NCBI GenBank assembly: GCA_003576535.1
Contig: QXCQ01000131.1
Span: 1-42,578 of the forward strand
Direction of reading: 5' to 3'
Length of the DNA: 42,578 nt
Origin: Nakamurella silvestris
Lineage (GTDB): Bacteria > Actinomycetota > Actinomycetes > Mycobacteriales > Nakamurellaceae
Shown: in pieces, positions 28,596-36,749 of the stretch
How the letters are laid out: each line of letters begins with the position of its first letter
Position numbering within the stretch: position 1 is the first letter of the stretch
Translations under genes and position numbers: made by a program
Notes under the pieces: generated by a model
Told to the model about the DNA's origin: nothing
Database searches by the model: none
What the model saw: only the letters and a program-made list of their open reading frames with translations

Positions 28596-29826
28596 AGGCC
28601 CCCGTCTTCGGGCTCGGCCCACCCTCGACCGGCAACCCGGCCTCCAGTTCGTCGAGGACCCGGGCGGTCTCGACGACGAGGGCTCCCAGGTGCAGCCCGC
28701 GGGCCAGGTTCGCCGCGGTCATGTCCACCAGGTCGTTGTTGATCTCGGCCAGGGTCCGCCGCCCGTCGGCGATCAGGGTCAGCACCTCCGCGCGCCCGGC
28801 CTCCCGCTCGGTCGGCGTCTGTCCCAGGGCAGCCGCGCTGTAGGCGTAGATCGCCCCGGCGGCGGCGGTCAGCACCCGTGCTCCCATCCGGATCGGTGGC
28901 AGCGTCTGTTTCTCCTCGGCCAGGGCGTCGGCGGTGTCCCGCAGGGTTCGGGCCAACACCCGGACCTGCACCTCGACCACCTGGATGACGTCCATGGCGG
29001 CACCGATCCGGTCCTGCTCCTCGGCCAGGTCCGCACCGCGTGGACGCAGGCGCAGGGAGTCGGCCCCGGATTCGACGGCCTCCTCGGCGGCGGCCGCCCT
29101 GCCGCCGATCGCCCTCGCCCGGTGCAACCACTCGGCCGCGTCCTCCCGGACCCACCGGCTGCTGATGCCGTCGGCCATCTGGGCGAGGACGGCCGACACC
29201 TCCTCGATCACCTCCACCACCGCCCGGCGGGCGCCGGCGACGTGGTTGGGCGGGAAGATCAACCAGTTGACGATCACCGAGACCCCGGCCCCGATCAAGG
29301 TTTCCACGATCCGTTCGCCGACGTGTCCGGGGGTGGTCCCGATCGTCATGATCAGCAGCCCGGAGATCGGCACCTGGTTCGCCGCGCCGAGTTGCAGCCG
29401 CATCACCTGCCCGAGCAGCACACCCAGGGCGACGACGGTGACCACGGTCCACACGGTCAGACCGAAGGTGGACCCGATGAAGTAGGCGATCCCGATGCCG
29501 GCGATCACCGCCACGACCCGCTGCGCAGCATCCTGGAACGAGGCGCGGACCGTCACGAAGGCGACGAAACAGGCGGTGATCGGTGCGTAGATGGTGAGGC
29601 TGTGGGGGAAGGCCAGGGAGGCGAGCAGCCAGGCGATGGTGGCGCTGGCCGTGACCTTGAGCCACCGGATCGCGAACTCCCGGTCCATACGCAGCCAGCT
29701 CAGGGCGCGACGGGCGGCCGACCGGGGGGCCGGGCCGGTCGGAGGGTCCGGGGGCGGACCCACCAGGGGGCCGGAGGGCGACCCGGGTTCCGGTGCGGGG
29801 GGATCGGTGTGGGGCGGTGCGGACAC
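28576..29826 (-). CDS. FUSC/aromatic acid exporter family protein
   Basis: 416 residues. Pro-rich cytoplasmic N-terminus, then about six hydrophobic spans (LKVTASATIAWLLASLAF, IYAPITACFVAFVTV, VVAVIAGIGIAYFIGSTFGL, WTVVTVVALGVLLGQV, VPISGLLIMTIGTTPG, VSVIVNWLIFPP). A long helical cytoplasmic C-terminal domain follows (from HVAGARRAVVEVIEEVSAVL). This is the layout of FUSC_2/ArAE half-size transporters; the substrate is unknown. Start GTG 29826 is preferred for AGGA at 7 nt; ATG 29868 would add 14 residues. Divergent from dop, and tail-to-tail overlapping the kinase gene. Confidence 0.85.
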   Translation of the reverse strand: MSAPPHTDPPAPEPGSPSGPLVGPPPDPPTGPAPRSAARRALSWLRMDREFAIRWLKVTASATIAWLLASLAFPHSLTIYAPITACFVAFVTVRASFQDAAQRVVAVIAGIGIAYFIGSTFGLTVWTVVTVVALGVLLGQVMRLQLGAANQVPISGLLIMTIGTTPGHVGERIVETLIGAGVSVIVNWLIFPPNHVAGARRAVVEVIEEVSAVLAQMADGISSRWVREDAAEWLHRARAIGGRAAAAEEAVESGADSLRLRPRGADLAEEQDRIGAAMDVIQVVEVQVRVLARTLRDTADALAEEKQTLPPIRMGARVLTAAAGAIYAYSAAALGQTPTEREAGRAEVLTLIADGRRTLAEINNDLVDMTAANLARGLHLGALVVETARVLDELEAGLPVEGGPSPKTGAFSYFRR

Positions 29827-30030
29827 CCGCCCATCCTGCCCTGCCGTCGGGGTCGCCGGCGTGCACATGTGTCGACCGCCTCGCCTGCGGTGCTTCCTCA
29901 CGAACGCAGCGACACCACGCTTGTCACGGGGTGGAGGAGCACTCGGCGGCACGTGCAGCACCGGCCACGGGGTGGCGCGGATCTCGTCGGCCCGGTCGGC
30001 GGCGCGAGGCGGCGCCCTCGGCCCGGCGGC

Positions 30031-30045
30031 TAGTGTCGAAACATG
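30031..30045 (+). promoter_or_regulatory. Leaderless promoter of dop
   Basis: TAGTGT (30031-30036), 6-nt spacer CGAAAC, ATG 30043. No Shine–Dalgarno. Confidence 0.55.
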
Positions 30046-31560
30046 ACTGTGCGCCGCATCATGGGAACCGAGGTCGAGTACGGCATCTCCATGCCGGGGG
30101 AGCCGGGGGTCAATCCCGTCCTGAGTTCCACCCACGTCGTTCTGGCCTACGCCGCCTCCGTGGCCGCCCCTCGCGCCCGCCGGCCGCGCTGGGACTACGA
30201 GCCCGAGTCCCCGCTGCGGGATGCGCGCGGGTACGACCTGTCCTCGGTGTTCGGGGCGAACTTCACCCCGGACCCGGACGACATCGGCGCGGCCAACGTC
30301 ATCCTGTCCAACGGTGCGCGCCTGTACGTCGACCATGCCCACCCGGAGTTCTCCGCCCCGGAGGTGACGAACCCGCTCGACGCCGTCATCTACGACAAGG
30401 CCGGCGAGCGGGTCATGGAACGGGCGACCGAACTGGCCTCGGCGGTCCCGGGTTCCAAGGCCGTCCAGATGTACAAGAACAACGTCGACGGCAAGGGTGC
30501 GTCCTACGGCACCCACGAGAACTACCTGTGCAGCAGGGACACCCCGTTCCCCTCCATCGTCAGCGGGCTGATGCCCTTCTTCGCCTCCCGGCAGGTGTTC
30601 ACCGGCTCCGGTCGGGTGGGGATCGGCGCCCAGGGGGAGACCGACGGCTACCAGCTCTCCCAGCGGTCGGACTACATCGAGGTCGAGGTCGGGCTGGAGA
30701 CCACCCTCAAACGCGGGATCATCAATACCCGGGACGAACCCCACGCGGACGCGGACAAGTACCGCCGGCTGCATGTGATCATCGGTGACGCCAACCTGTC
30801 CGAGATCGCCACCTACCTCAAGGTCGGCACCAGCGCCCTGGTCCTGTCGATGATCGAGGGCGGTTGGACCATGCCCGACGTCGAGCTGGCCAACCCGGTC
30901 AACGCGGTCCACCGGATCTCCCATGACCCGACCCTGCAGACCACGGTCGAGCTGGCCGACGGTCGTCGGTTCACCGGCCTGGACATCCAACGCGCCTATG
31001 CCGATTCCGCCGCGGCCTTCGTCGCCGACCGCTACGGCGACGACGTCGACGACCAGACCGCCGATGTGCTGGCCCGTTGGATCGATGTCCTCGACCGGTT
31101 GGCGGTGGACCCGATGGACCTGGCCGGGGAACTGGACTGGCCGGCCAAACTGCGCCTGCTGCAAGGCTTCCGGGATCGGGACGGTCTCGGTTGGGCCGCG
31201 CCGCGGCTTGCGCTGGTCGACCTGCAGTACTCGGATGTGCGGTTGGACAAGGGCCTGTACAACCGGCTCGTCTCGCGTGGGTCGATGCAACGTCTGGTGA
31301 CGGAGGAACAGGTCATCACCGCGATCACCGAACCCCCGGAGGACACCAGGGCCTACTTCCGTGGGCGCTGCGTGTCCCAGTACGCCGATCGGCTGGCCGC
31401 GGCCTCCTGGGATTCGGTCATCTTCGACGTCGGACGTGATTCCCTCGTCCGGATCCCGACGTTGGAGCCGACCAGGGGAACCAAGGCGCACGTCGGGGAC
31501 CTGCTCGACTCCGCGGCCGACGCCATCGAACTGGTCGACGCCCTCACCCGCAAGAGCTGA
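30043..31560 (+). CDS. dop: Depupylase/Pup deamidase
   Basis: 505 residues. Glutamine-synthetase-like fold enzyme that converts the C-terminal Gln of Pup to Glu and removes Pup from substrates. It begins [15 protein letters not shown], the Dop form of the ATP/Mg loop (PafA instead starts with an IFGIETEFG-type motif). Further marks: [12 protein letters not shown], the ENYLCSRD segment, [14 protein letters not shown] and the Dop-specific loop region near residues 35-75. The length matches Dop (about 500). Positioned upstream of pup–prcB–prcA as in mycobacteria. Confidence 0.96.
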   Translation: MTVRRIMGTEVEYGISMPGEPGVNPVLSSTHVVLAYAASVAAPRARRPRWDYEPESPLRDARGYDLSSVFGANFTPDPDDIGAANVILSNGARLYVDHAHPEFSAPEVTNPLDAVIYDKAGERVMERATELASAVPGSKAVQMYKNNVDGKGASYGTHENYLCSRDTPFPSIVSGLMPFFASRQVFTGSGRVGIGAQGETDGYQLSQRSDYIEVEVGLETTLKRGIINTRDEPHADADKYRRLHVIIGDANLSEIATYLKVGTSALVLSMIEGGWTMPDVELANPVNAVHRISHDPTLQTTVELADGRRFTGLDIQRAYADSAAAFVADRYGDDVDDQTADVLARWIDVLDRLAVDPMDLAGELDWPAKLRLLQGFRDRDGLGWAAPRLALVDLQYSDVRLDKGLYNRLVSRGSMQRLVTEEQVITAITEPPEDTRAYFRGRCVSQYADRLAAASWDSVIFDVGRDSLVRIPTLEPTRGTKAHVGDLLDSAADAIELVDALTRKS

Positions 31561-31609
31561 TCTTCCGCGCGGCCCGGGGTGGGTCGCCCGTCCCGGCACC
31601 GGGGCTCGG

Positions 31610-31615
31610 TAAGGT
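31610..31615 (+). promoter_or_regulatory. Candidate -10 for pup–prcBA
   Basis: TAAGGT, 91 nt before the pup start in the 145-nt dop–pup gap. It would give a leader of about 85 nt; no clear -35. Confidence 0.35.
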
Positions 31616-31705
31616 CGATGGTGACAGACGAACATCGCACCGGACCCTCCAGCGGAGCCGGCCAGGTGTGCGGCTCGGCTCTGCTACCAGTTCGGAGAGA
31701 TGGAT

Positions 31706-31900
31706 ATGGCACAGGAACAGGTCAGCCGCCAGGGCGGCGGGGATTCGGAAGACTCGGCCGAAGGCACCGGTGCGGCCGGTCAGGAACGCCGGGAGCAGCT
31801 CGCCGCCGAAACGGACGACATCCTCGACGAGATCGATGACGTGCTGGAGACCAACGCCGAGGACTTCGTCCGGGCGTACGTGCAAAAGGGTGGCCAGTGA
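31706..31900 (+). CDS. pup: Prokaryotic ubiquitin-like protein Pup
   Basis: 64 residues, exactly the mycobacterial length. Begins [12 protein letters not shown], has the disordered Asp/Glu/Gly N-half, the Mpa-binding helix ([19 protein letters not shown]) and the invariant C-terminus [11 protein letters not shown]; the terminal Gln must be deamidated by Dop before ligation. Start decision: two in-frame ATGs occur at 31700 and 31706; GGAG at 31694-31697 is 2 nt from the first and 8 nt from the second, and homologues begin MAQEQ, so 31706 is used. Its stop overlaps the prcB start (GTGA). Confidence 0.97.
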   Translation: MAQEQVSRQGGGDSEDSAEGTGAAGQERREQLAAETDDILDEIDDVLETNAEDFVRAYVQKGGQ

Positions 31901-32733
31901 CCTGGCCCGCGGCTGCCGTCCCCTCCGTCTACCTGACCCCCGGGTCGGGCTCCTTCACCGAGTTCCTGGCGGCCGCCGAACCGCATCTGCTGCCCACCCA
32001 CGGGCGTGAGGCCGGGGCGCCGGCGGTGCCGCACGGGACCACCATCGTCGCCCTCACCTTCGCAGGCGGTGTCGTCATCGCCGGCGACCGGCGGGCGACC
32101 ATGGGGTCGGCCATCGCCCAGCGCGACATCGACAAGGTGTTCGTCGCCGATGAGTTCTCCGCGATCGGCATCGCCGGGACCGCCGGGGTGGCCATCGAGA
32201 TGGTGCGCCTGTTCCAGCTCGAACTGGAGCACTACGAGAAGATCGAGGGTGTCCGACTCTCGCTGGACGGCAAGGCCAATCGGCTGGCCACCATGATCCG
32301 CGGGAACCTCGCCGCTGCGATGCAGGGACTGGCGGTCGTGCCGCTCTTCGCCGGGTACGACCCGCTGCGCTCGGTGAACCCCGAGCACCCCGACGGCGGT
32401 CCGGGGCGGATCTTCTCCTTCGACGTCGCCGGTGGGCGCTACGAGGAGTACCTGTACCACGCGGTGGGTTCGGGGTCGGTGTTCGCGCGGTCGGCGTTGA
32501 AGAAGCGTCACGATCCGTCGGCCGATCAGGCTGTGGCGGTGCGCGCGGCCGTCGAGGCCCTCTACGACGCCGCCGATGACGACTCCGCCACCGGTGGGCC
32601 GGATCTGACCCGTCGGATCTATCCGTCGGTGGTGGTCATCACTGCCGGCGGCACCCGCAAACTGCTGCCGGCCGAGGTCGAGGAGACCAGCCGGGCTGTG
32701 GTGGCCGGGCGGCTGATCAACCCGGGCGGGTAG
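31897..32733 (+). CDS. prcB: Proteasome subunit beta
   Basis: 278 residues. Catalytic Ntn-hydrolase subunit of the 20S core. A 47-residue propeptide ends PHG before TTIVALTF; autocleavage would expose Thr48 as N-terminal nucleophile. Further active-site marks: GDRRATMG (Asp/Arg), and Lys in DIDKVFV, with SGSVFARS for the later Ser. GTG start overlaps the pup stop by 4 nt (31897-31900), so translation is coupled. The C-terminus RLINPGG is short and unremarkable. Confidence 0.97.
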   Translation: MTWPAAAVPSVYLTPGSGSFTEFLAAAEPHLLPTHGREAGAPAVPHGTTIVALTFAGGVVIAGDRRATMGSAIAQRDIDKVFVADEFSAIGIAGTAGVAIEMVRLFQLELEHYEKIEGVRLSLDGKANRLATMIRGNLAAAMQGLAVVPLFAGYDPLRSVNPEHPDGGPGRIFSFDVAGGRYEEYLYHAVGSGSVFARSALKKRHDPSADQAVAVRAAVEALYDAADDDSATGGPDLTRRIYPSVVVITAGGTRKLLPAEVEETSRAVVAGRLINPGG

Positions 32734-32823
32734 CAACGGCCGGCCCGTCCGGCGAACCGCGCCGGCGTACCCACCGGCACCCCAGAAGTGAACGAGAGCA
32801 GCACAACCCGAGGAGCACCCGCA

Positions 32824-33636
32824 GTGTCGATGCCGATCTACGCCTCACCCGAACAGTTCATGCGGGACCGGTCCGAGTACGCCCGCAAGGGCATCGCCCG
32901 GGGGCGCAGCGTCGTGGTCGCCACCTATGCCGGAGGTGTGCTGTTCGTCGCCGAGAACCACTCGCCGAGCCTGAAGAAGGTCAGCGAGATCTACGACCGG
33001 CTCGGATTCGCCGCGGTCGGCCGCTACAACGAGTTCGAGAACATGCGGACGGCGGGCATCCGGTTGGCCGATGTCCGTGGATTCTCCTACGACCGCAGGG
33101 ATGTCACCGGTCGCTGGCTGGCGAACGCCTATGCGCAGACCCTCGGCTCGATCTTCTCCGAGCACCAGAAGCCGTACGAGGTGGGCCTGTGCGTCGCCGA
33201 GGTCGGGCTGTCGCCGGAGGACGATCAGCTGTACCTCATCTCCTACGACGGATCCATCCAGGACGAGACGACCTACGTCGTCATGGGCGGGACCACCGAG
33301 CCCGTCGTCGCCAGTCTGAAGGACGCCTACACCGCCGGTTGGGAGCTGTCGGCCGCCCTCCCGGCCATCGTCGCCGCCCTGGGGGCCGGCGGAGAGGCGG
33401 GCCCGCGGGAGCTGGGGGCGGCGCAGTTGGAGGTGGCGATCCTGGATCGTGCCCGGGCCGGCCGCACCTTCCGGCGGCTGGTGGGCCCCGAGCTGGACGC
33501 ACTGCTGGCAGGGCGCGACCCGGGCCGGGCCGGGCACACCCCGGCCGAGGACTTCTCCGATCATCATGTGCACGGTGGGGTCACCCCCTGGGGTGATCTG
33601 CCGCCGGATGAGGTCGATCCCTCGACCGCGGGCTGA
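32824..33636 (+). CDS. prcA: Proteasome subunit alpha
   Basis: 270 residues. Structural alpha-ring subunit that gates the core and binds Mpa's C-terminus. N-terminal gate segment [26 protein letters not shown] split across the start matches PrcA of mycobacteria; then [45 protein letters not shown] 32824 is chosen: AGGAG is 8 nt upstream and homologues start at this point; the in-frame GTG at 32788 would add 12 non-conserved residues. The C-terminal ~45 residues ([15 protein letters not shown]...) are extra and His/Asp-rich. 90 nt downstream of prcB. Confidence 0.97.
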   Translation: MSMPIYASPEQFMRDRSEYARKGIARGRSVVVATYAGGVLFVAENHSPSLKKVSEIYDRLGFAAVGRYNEFENMRTAGIRLADVRGFSYDRRDVTGRWLANAYAQTLGSIFSEHQKPYEVGLCVAEVGLSPEDDQLYLISYDGSIQDETTYVVMGGTTEPVVASLKDAYTAGWELSAALPAIVAALGAGGEAGPRELGAAQLEVAILDRARAGRTFRRLVGPELDALLAGRDPGRAGHTPAEDFSDHHVHGGVTPWGDLPPDEVDPSTAG

Positions 33637-33655
33637 GACCCGGCCGGCGCCGTTT

Positions 33656-33676
33656 CTGGTGTGACGCGGTCACCAG
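33656..33676 (+). terminator. Weak hairpin after prcA
   Basis: CTGG-TGAC pairs with GTCA-CCAG around GCG, with a 2-nt bulge, 20 nt after the prcA stop. Its strength as a terminator is doubtful, so read-through into the sigma gene is possible. The rest of 33637-33799 shows no clear promoter box. Confidence 0.3.
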
Positions 33677-33799
33677 CATCAGAATTCACGCCGGCCGACT
33701 CCGATGTATCACCCGTACCCCTCGACGCCTCCTGCCTGATGTGAGAACCTGCCTGAGCAACAGCCGGCACGTCCAGGACAGTCGTGGAAGCGGAGTGCG

Positions 33800-34450
33800 A
33801 TGGGTACGGAAGAACTGGCCGAACTCCAGGTGCCACCGACGACCACCGGGCCGGCCGACCGGATCCCGGCCCAGCGTCAGGCCGGACAGCGGGCGGACCC
33901 GGACAGCCTGGTGAGCCGGGCGGCGGTCGCCTTCACCGACTACCGCAACGGGGTTCCGGGCTCCATCGACGTGCTGGTCAAACTGGTCACCCCGGTGCTG
34001 TGGCACACCGCCCGCGCCTGCGGACTGGGCAACGCCGAGTCCGAGGATGCCGTCCAGCAGACCTTTGTCGTCCTGGTACGGCAGTCCCACACCATCACCG
34101 ACCCTCAGGCCGTCGTGCGCTGGCTGACGGTGACGCTGCGCAGGCAGGCCTGGCGGGACCGGGCCGCCGGACGCCTGCAAGGGGCCGAGCCCACCGACGC
34201 CGATCTGCCGAGCCAGCCGTCGGCCGAGGCCCTCGCCCTGCTGGGCGACGAACAACGACGGCTCTGGGAACAGGTGACCAAACTTCCGGAAAGATGTCGG
34301 AAGTTGTTACGGGTCATCGCCTTTGCGCCGCGCCCCGACTACGCCGCGCTGGCCGAGGAACTGGGCATGCCGATGGGGTCCATCGGCCCCACCCGGGGGC
34401 GTTGCCTGGCGAAGCTGCGCCGGGAACTGGACAAGGAGGGGTGGCGATGA
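33800..34450 (+). CDS. ECF-like sigma-70 family factor
   Basis: 216 residues. Region 2 (LVKLVTPVLWHTARACGLGNAESEDAVQQTFVVLVRQ) has the typical DAVQ(Q/E)TF core; region 4 (LPERCRKLLRVIAF ... YAALAEELGMPMGSIGPTRGRCLAKLRREL) is a clear helix-turn-helix. No region 1 or 3, so an extracytoplasmic-function class protein. The first ~45 residues (ELQVPPTTTGPADRIPAQRQ) are an unusual disordered extension. GGAG is just upstream of ATG 33800. The stop overlaps the next gene in ATGA. There is no membrane anti-sigma factor beside it, so control by the coupled cytosolic protein is likely but unproven. Confidence 0.92.
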   Translation: MGTEELAELQVPPTTTGPADRIPAQRQAGQRADPDSLVSRAAVAFTDYRNGVPGSIDVLVKLVTPVLWHTARACGLGNAESEDAVQQTFVVLVRQSHTITDPQAVVRWLTVTLRRQAWRDRAAGRLQGAEPTDADLPSQPSAEALALLGDEQRRLWEQVTKLPERCRKLLRVIAFAPRPDYAALAEELGMPMGSIGPTRGRCLAKLRRELDKEGWR

Positions 34451-34968
34451 CTGCACACGACCTGCCGGAGGGCATCGGCGAGACCGATCCGCTGGACGAA
34501 CGGGATCTGCAGATCCTCATCGAACTCGCCGAGGTCCACGAACTGCTCGACCCGGTACCGCCGTTGTTGGCCGAGGTGGTCCTGTTCGGGCTCGGGGCCC
34601 ATGACAGCGATGCCGAACTGGCCAGGCTGGTCGAATCCGAGATGGTCGGGGCGGGCTCCCGGGGCGGCACCCGCGGGGTGGAACATGCCAGGACCGTCAC
34701 CTTCTCCAGCGATCACCTGACCGTCATGGTCACCCTGCAGCCCCGACGGGACGGGTCCACCCGGATCGACGGCTGGGCCGCCCCGGGCGGTGCGCTGCGG
34801 GCCGAACTCCGGGTGGCCGGGGGGTCCCTCGAGGCCGCCTGTGACGCCTCCGGTCGGTTCGCCTTCGAGTCCGTTCCGGCGGGGCCGACCCAGCTGGTCC
34901 TGCACCCGACGACCGAGTCGGATCCGTCCGTCCCGGCCATGGTGATCACCCCGGCCGTCAACCTCTGA
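34447..34968 (+). CDS. Small cytosolic protein coupled to the sigma factor (possible anti-sigma or adaptor)
   Basis: 173 residues, no signal peptide or TM. N-terminal half is helical and acidic (DERDLQILIELAEVHELLDPVPPLLAEVVLFGLG); the C-terminal half is beta-strand rich (RTVTFSSDHLTVMVTLQP, RIDGWAAPGGALRAELRV, GRFAFESVPAGPTQLVLHP), resembling a carboxypeptidase-regulatory-like Ig/beta-sandwich fold. ATG 34447 overlaps the sigma stop (ATGA) and has AAGGAGG 7 nt upstream, giving strong coupled translation. I do not recognise a named family. The position and coupling suggest it binds the sigma factor or the protease products; that is inference. Confidence 0.8.
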   Translation: MTAHDLPEGIGETDPLDERDLQILIELAEVHELLDPVPPLLAEVVLFGLGAHDSDAELARLVESEMVGAGSRGGTRGVEHARTVTFSSDHLTVMVTLQPRRDGSTRIDGWAAPGGALRAELRVAGGSLEAACDASGRFAFESVPAGPTQLVLHPTTESDPSVPAMVITPAVNL

Positions 34969-35024
34969 CAACACCACCCGCAGTTCGTGTCCCACCCGGC
35001 ATTCCCTGATCAGAAAGCTGCTCC

Positions 35025-36575
35025 ATGGAACCCGAAGGCCCCTCGTATCTGCCCGACCCGATGGTTCGTTACCGGGCCACCGTCCTCGATCCGGCCTCGG
35101 CCGTGCGGTACCCGGAGGACCCGGACCTGCGGGACACGGTGTACATCGCCGATCAGCTGCTGGTCGCGCTGGACAGTGCGGACGACGCGGCCGGGGTGCT
35201 GGCCGGGATCGAGGAGGCCGCACGGAGCCACGGCTGGCGGGTGGCCGAGGAGGACCGCACCCCCTTCGAGGTGGACGGTCGGGCCGAGAAGTTGAGCGGA
35301 CGGGCCGATTCCCTCCGCGCGGCGGCCCGTCACCGGCTGCCGCTGGTGTTCACGGTGCGGGTCGAACTCGACCCGAAGGACCCGGCTCCGACCCATGTCG
35401 ACGCCTGGCGGGTGCTGCAGGGGCTGCGGCGGCGGACCGACGGCAGGCCGGCCGCCAAGGTGGGCCTGAATCATCTGCTGACCTCGGCCACCGGGGTCGG
35501 CGGGGCGCCGTTCACGTTCGGGGCTCCCTTCACCTTCGGGGCTCCCTTCACGTTCGGGGCTCCCTTCACCTTCGGCGCGGCCGGCGGGGTCGGCAGCTAT
35601 GTGGTGCCCGGAAGCGGCGGACGCGGGCCGGTCAACTACCTCGGTGCCTGTCCACGCCCTGCCCGGGACAGCAAGCGGCCCCGGGTGGTGGTGCTCGACT
35701 CGGGCACGGGGGAGCACGACTGGTTCACCGCGGACCCGGTCGAACGCAAGGTCACCTGTTCGGCCGGGATCATCGGGATGGACGTGGACGACCCGGCGAC
35801 CTCGGCCACCGACCCGGAGGGTGCCGGAGCGATCGTCGACAACATGACCGGCGACGTGCACAGCCACGCCGGCCACGGCACCTTCATCTCCGGGTTGCTG
35901 CGGCAGATCTGTCCGGCGGCGGCGATCACCTCCCTGCGGGTGATGGACGCCGACGGGGTGGTCGACGAGGGTACCCTGGCCCGGGCGTTGACCGACGTCG
36001 CCGTCAAACAGGCCGACGAGCCCGGCTGGGCCCAGGCCCTGGTCCTCGCCCTCGGCTACTACAGCGAGACCACGGAGGACGCCACCTACACCGGCGTCCT
36101 CAAGAACACCGTCAAGGCCCTCGCCGCCTCCGGGATCGCCGTCTTCCTGGCCGCCGGCAACAACTACACCTCACGGCCGTTCTACCCTGCCGCCTTCGCC
36201 GCCGACCCGGACCTCGGCCCGGGAAACGGTCTGGCACCGGTGGTCTCGGTCGCCGCACTGAACCCCAACGGCACCGTGGCGCTGTTCTCCAACGACGGCC
36301 CATGGGTGACGGCACAGGCACCCGGGGCGAACCTGGTGTCGACCGCGCCCCGGTTGCCGGTCGGGGCGGTGCAGCCGTCGGCCCGGGTGGCCGGGCCCGC
36401 CGGTCGGGCACGGGCGACCATCGACCAGGACGATTTCGCCTCCGGGTTCATGACGTGGAGCGGGACGAGTTTCGCCGCCCCGGTGTTGGCCGCCCAGTAC
36501 CTGAACAACTACATCGAGGCCGGGTACCCGTCGGATCCGAAGGAGTGCCGGTCCCTGGTGCCACCCCGGCCCTGA
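35025..36575 (+). CDS. Cytoplasmic S8 (subtilisin-like) serine protease with GAPFTF repeats
   Basis: 516 residues, no signal peptide. The catalytic residues are readable: Asp225 in VVVLDSGTG, His284 in SHAGHGTF, oxyanion Asn379 in AAGNN, and Ser482 in WSGTSFAAP, so the enzyme should be active. An N-terminal domain (1-155, including PTHVDAWRVLQGLR) does not look like a classical I9 propeptide. It is joined by a linker with four exact GAPFTF repeats (160-183). Only a weak ribosome site precedes ATG 35025, 56 nt after the beta-rich gene, so it is probably in the same transcript. Absence of export signals suggests an intracellular target, perhaps a member of the same cluster. Confidence 0.92.
   Translation: MEPEGPSYLPDPMVRYRATVLDPASAVRYPEDPDLRDTVYIADQLLVALDSADDAAGVLAGIEEAARSHGWRVAEEDRTPFEVDGRAEKLSGRADSLRAAARHRLPLVFTVRVELDPKDPAPTHVDAWRVLQGLRRRTDGRPAAKVGLNHLLTSATGVGGAPFTFGAPFTFGAPFTFGAPFTFGAAGGVGSYVVPGSGGRGPVNYLGACPRPARDSKRPRVVVLDSGTGEHDWFTADPVERKVTCSAGIIGMDVDDPATSATDPEGAGAIVDNMTGDVHSHAGHGTFISGLLRQICPAAAITSLRVMDADGVVDEGTLARALTDVAVKQADEPGWAQALVLALGYYSETTEDATYTGVLKNTVKALAASGIAVFLAAGNNYTSRPFYPAAFAADPDLGPGNGLAPVVSVAALNPNGTVALFSNDGPWVTAQAPGANLVSTAPRLPVGAVQPSARVAGPAGRARATIDQDDFASGFMTWSGTSFAAPVLAAQYLNNYIEAGYPSDPKECRSLVPPRP
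35502..35573 (+). repeat. Tandem 18-bp repeat, four copies, in the S8 protease gene
   Basis: Four consecutive copies of an 18-bp unit (GGGGCTCCCTTCACCTTC and near-identical versions) encode GAPFTF x4. Copies differ only at synonymous positions (ACC/ACG, GCG/GCT, CCG/CCC), so the peptide is kept while the DNA is free to drift. Confidence 0.9.
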
Positions 36576-36734
36576 GCGTTCCTCGGCCAGGGCAACGCCC
36601 CCGGGAGGTCGTTGCCGCCGACGTTGCCGACCGCCGCGGAACCCGACTGCCCCGGAAGCCCGGCCGCAGAACCGAGGCCGCGGAAACGGCGGCGGAATTG
36701 CTGCCCGGTGATTCCGTTCCCGCCCCTGTCTTGA

Positions 36735-36749
36735 CATGCTGGTCCGATG
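36735..36749 (+). promoter_or_regulatory. Possible leaderless promoter of the TPR–CHAT gene
   Basis: CATGCT followed by 6 nt (GGTCCG) and ATG 36747 imitates the leaderless layout with a poor first base. No Shine–Dalgarno is present. The 171-nt gap 36576-36746 contains nothing else I recognise. Confidence 0.3.

Noticed and set aside
31621-31839. Leaderless GTG reading frame starting after TAAGGT, overlapping pup
   Set aside because: Arg/Gly/Pro-rich shadow of pup in another frame; spacing to the box is only 5 nt.
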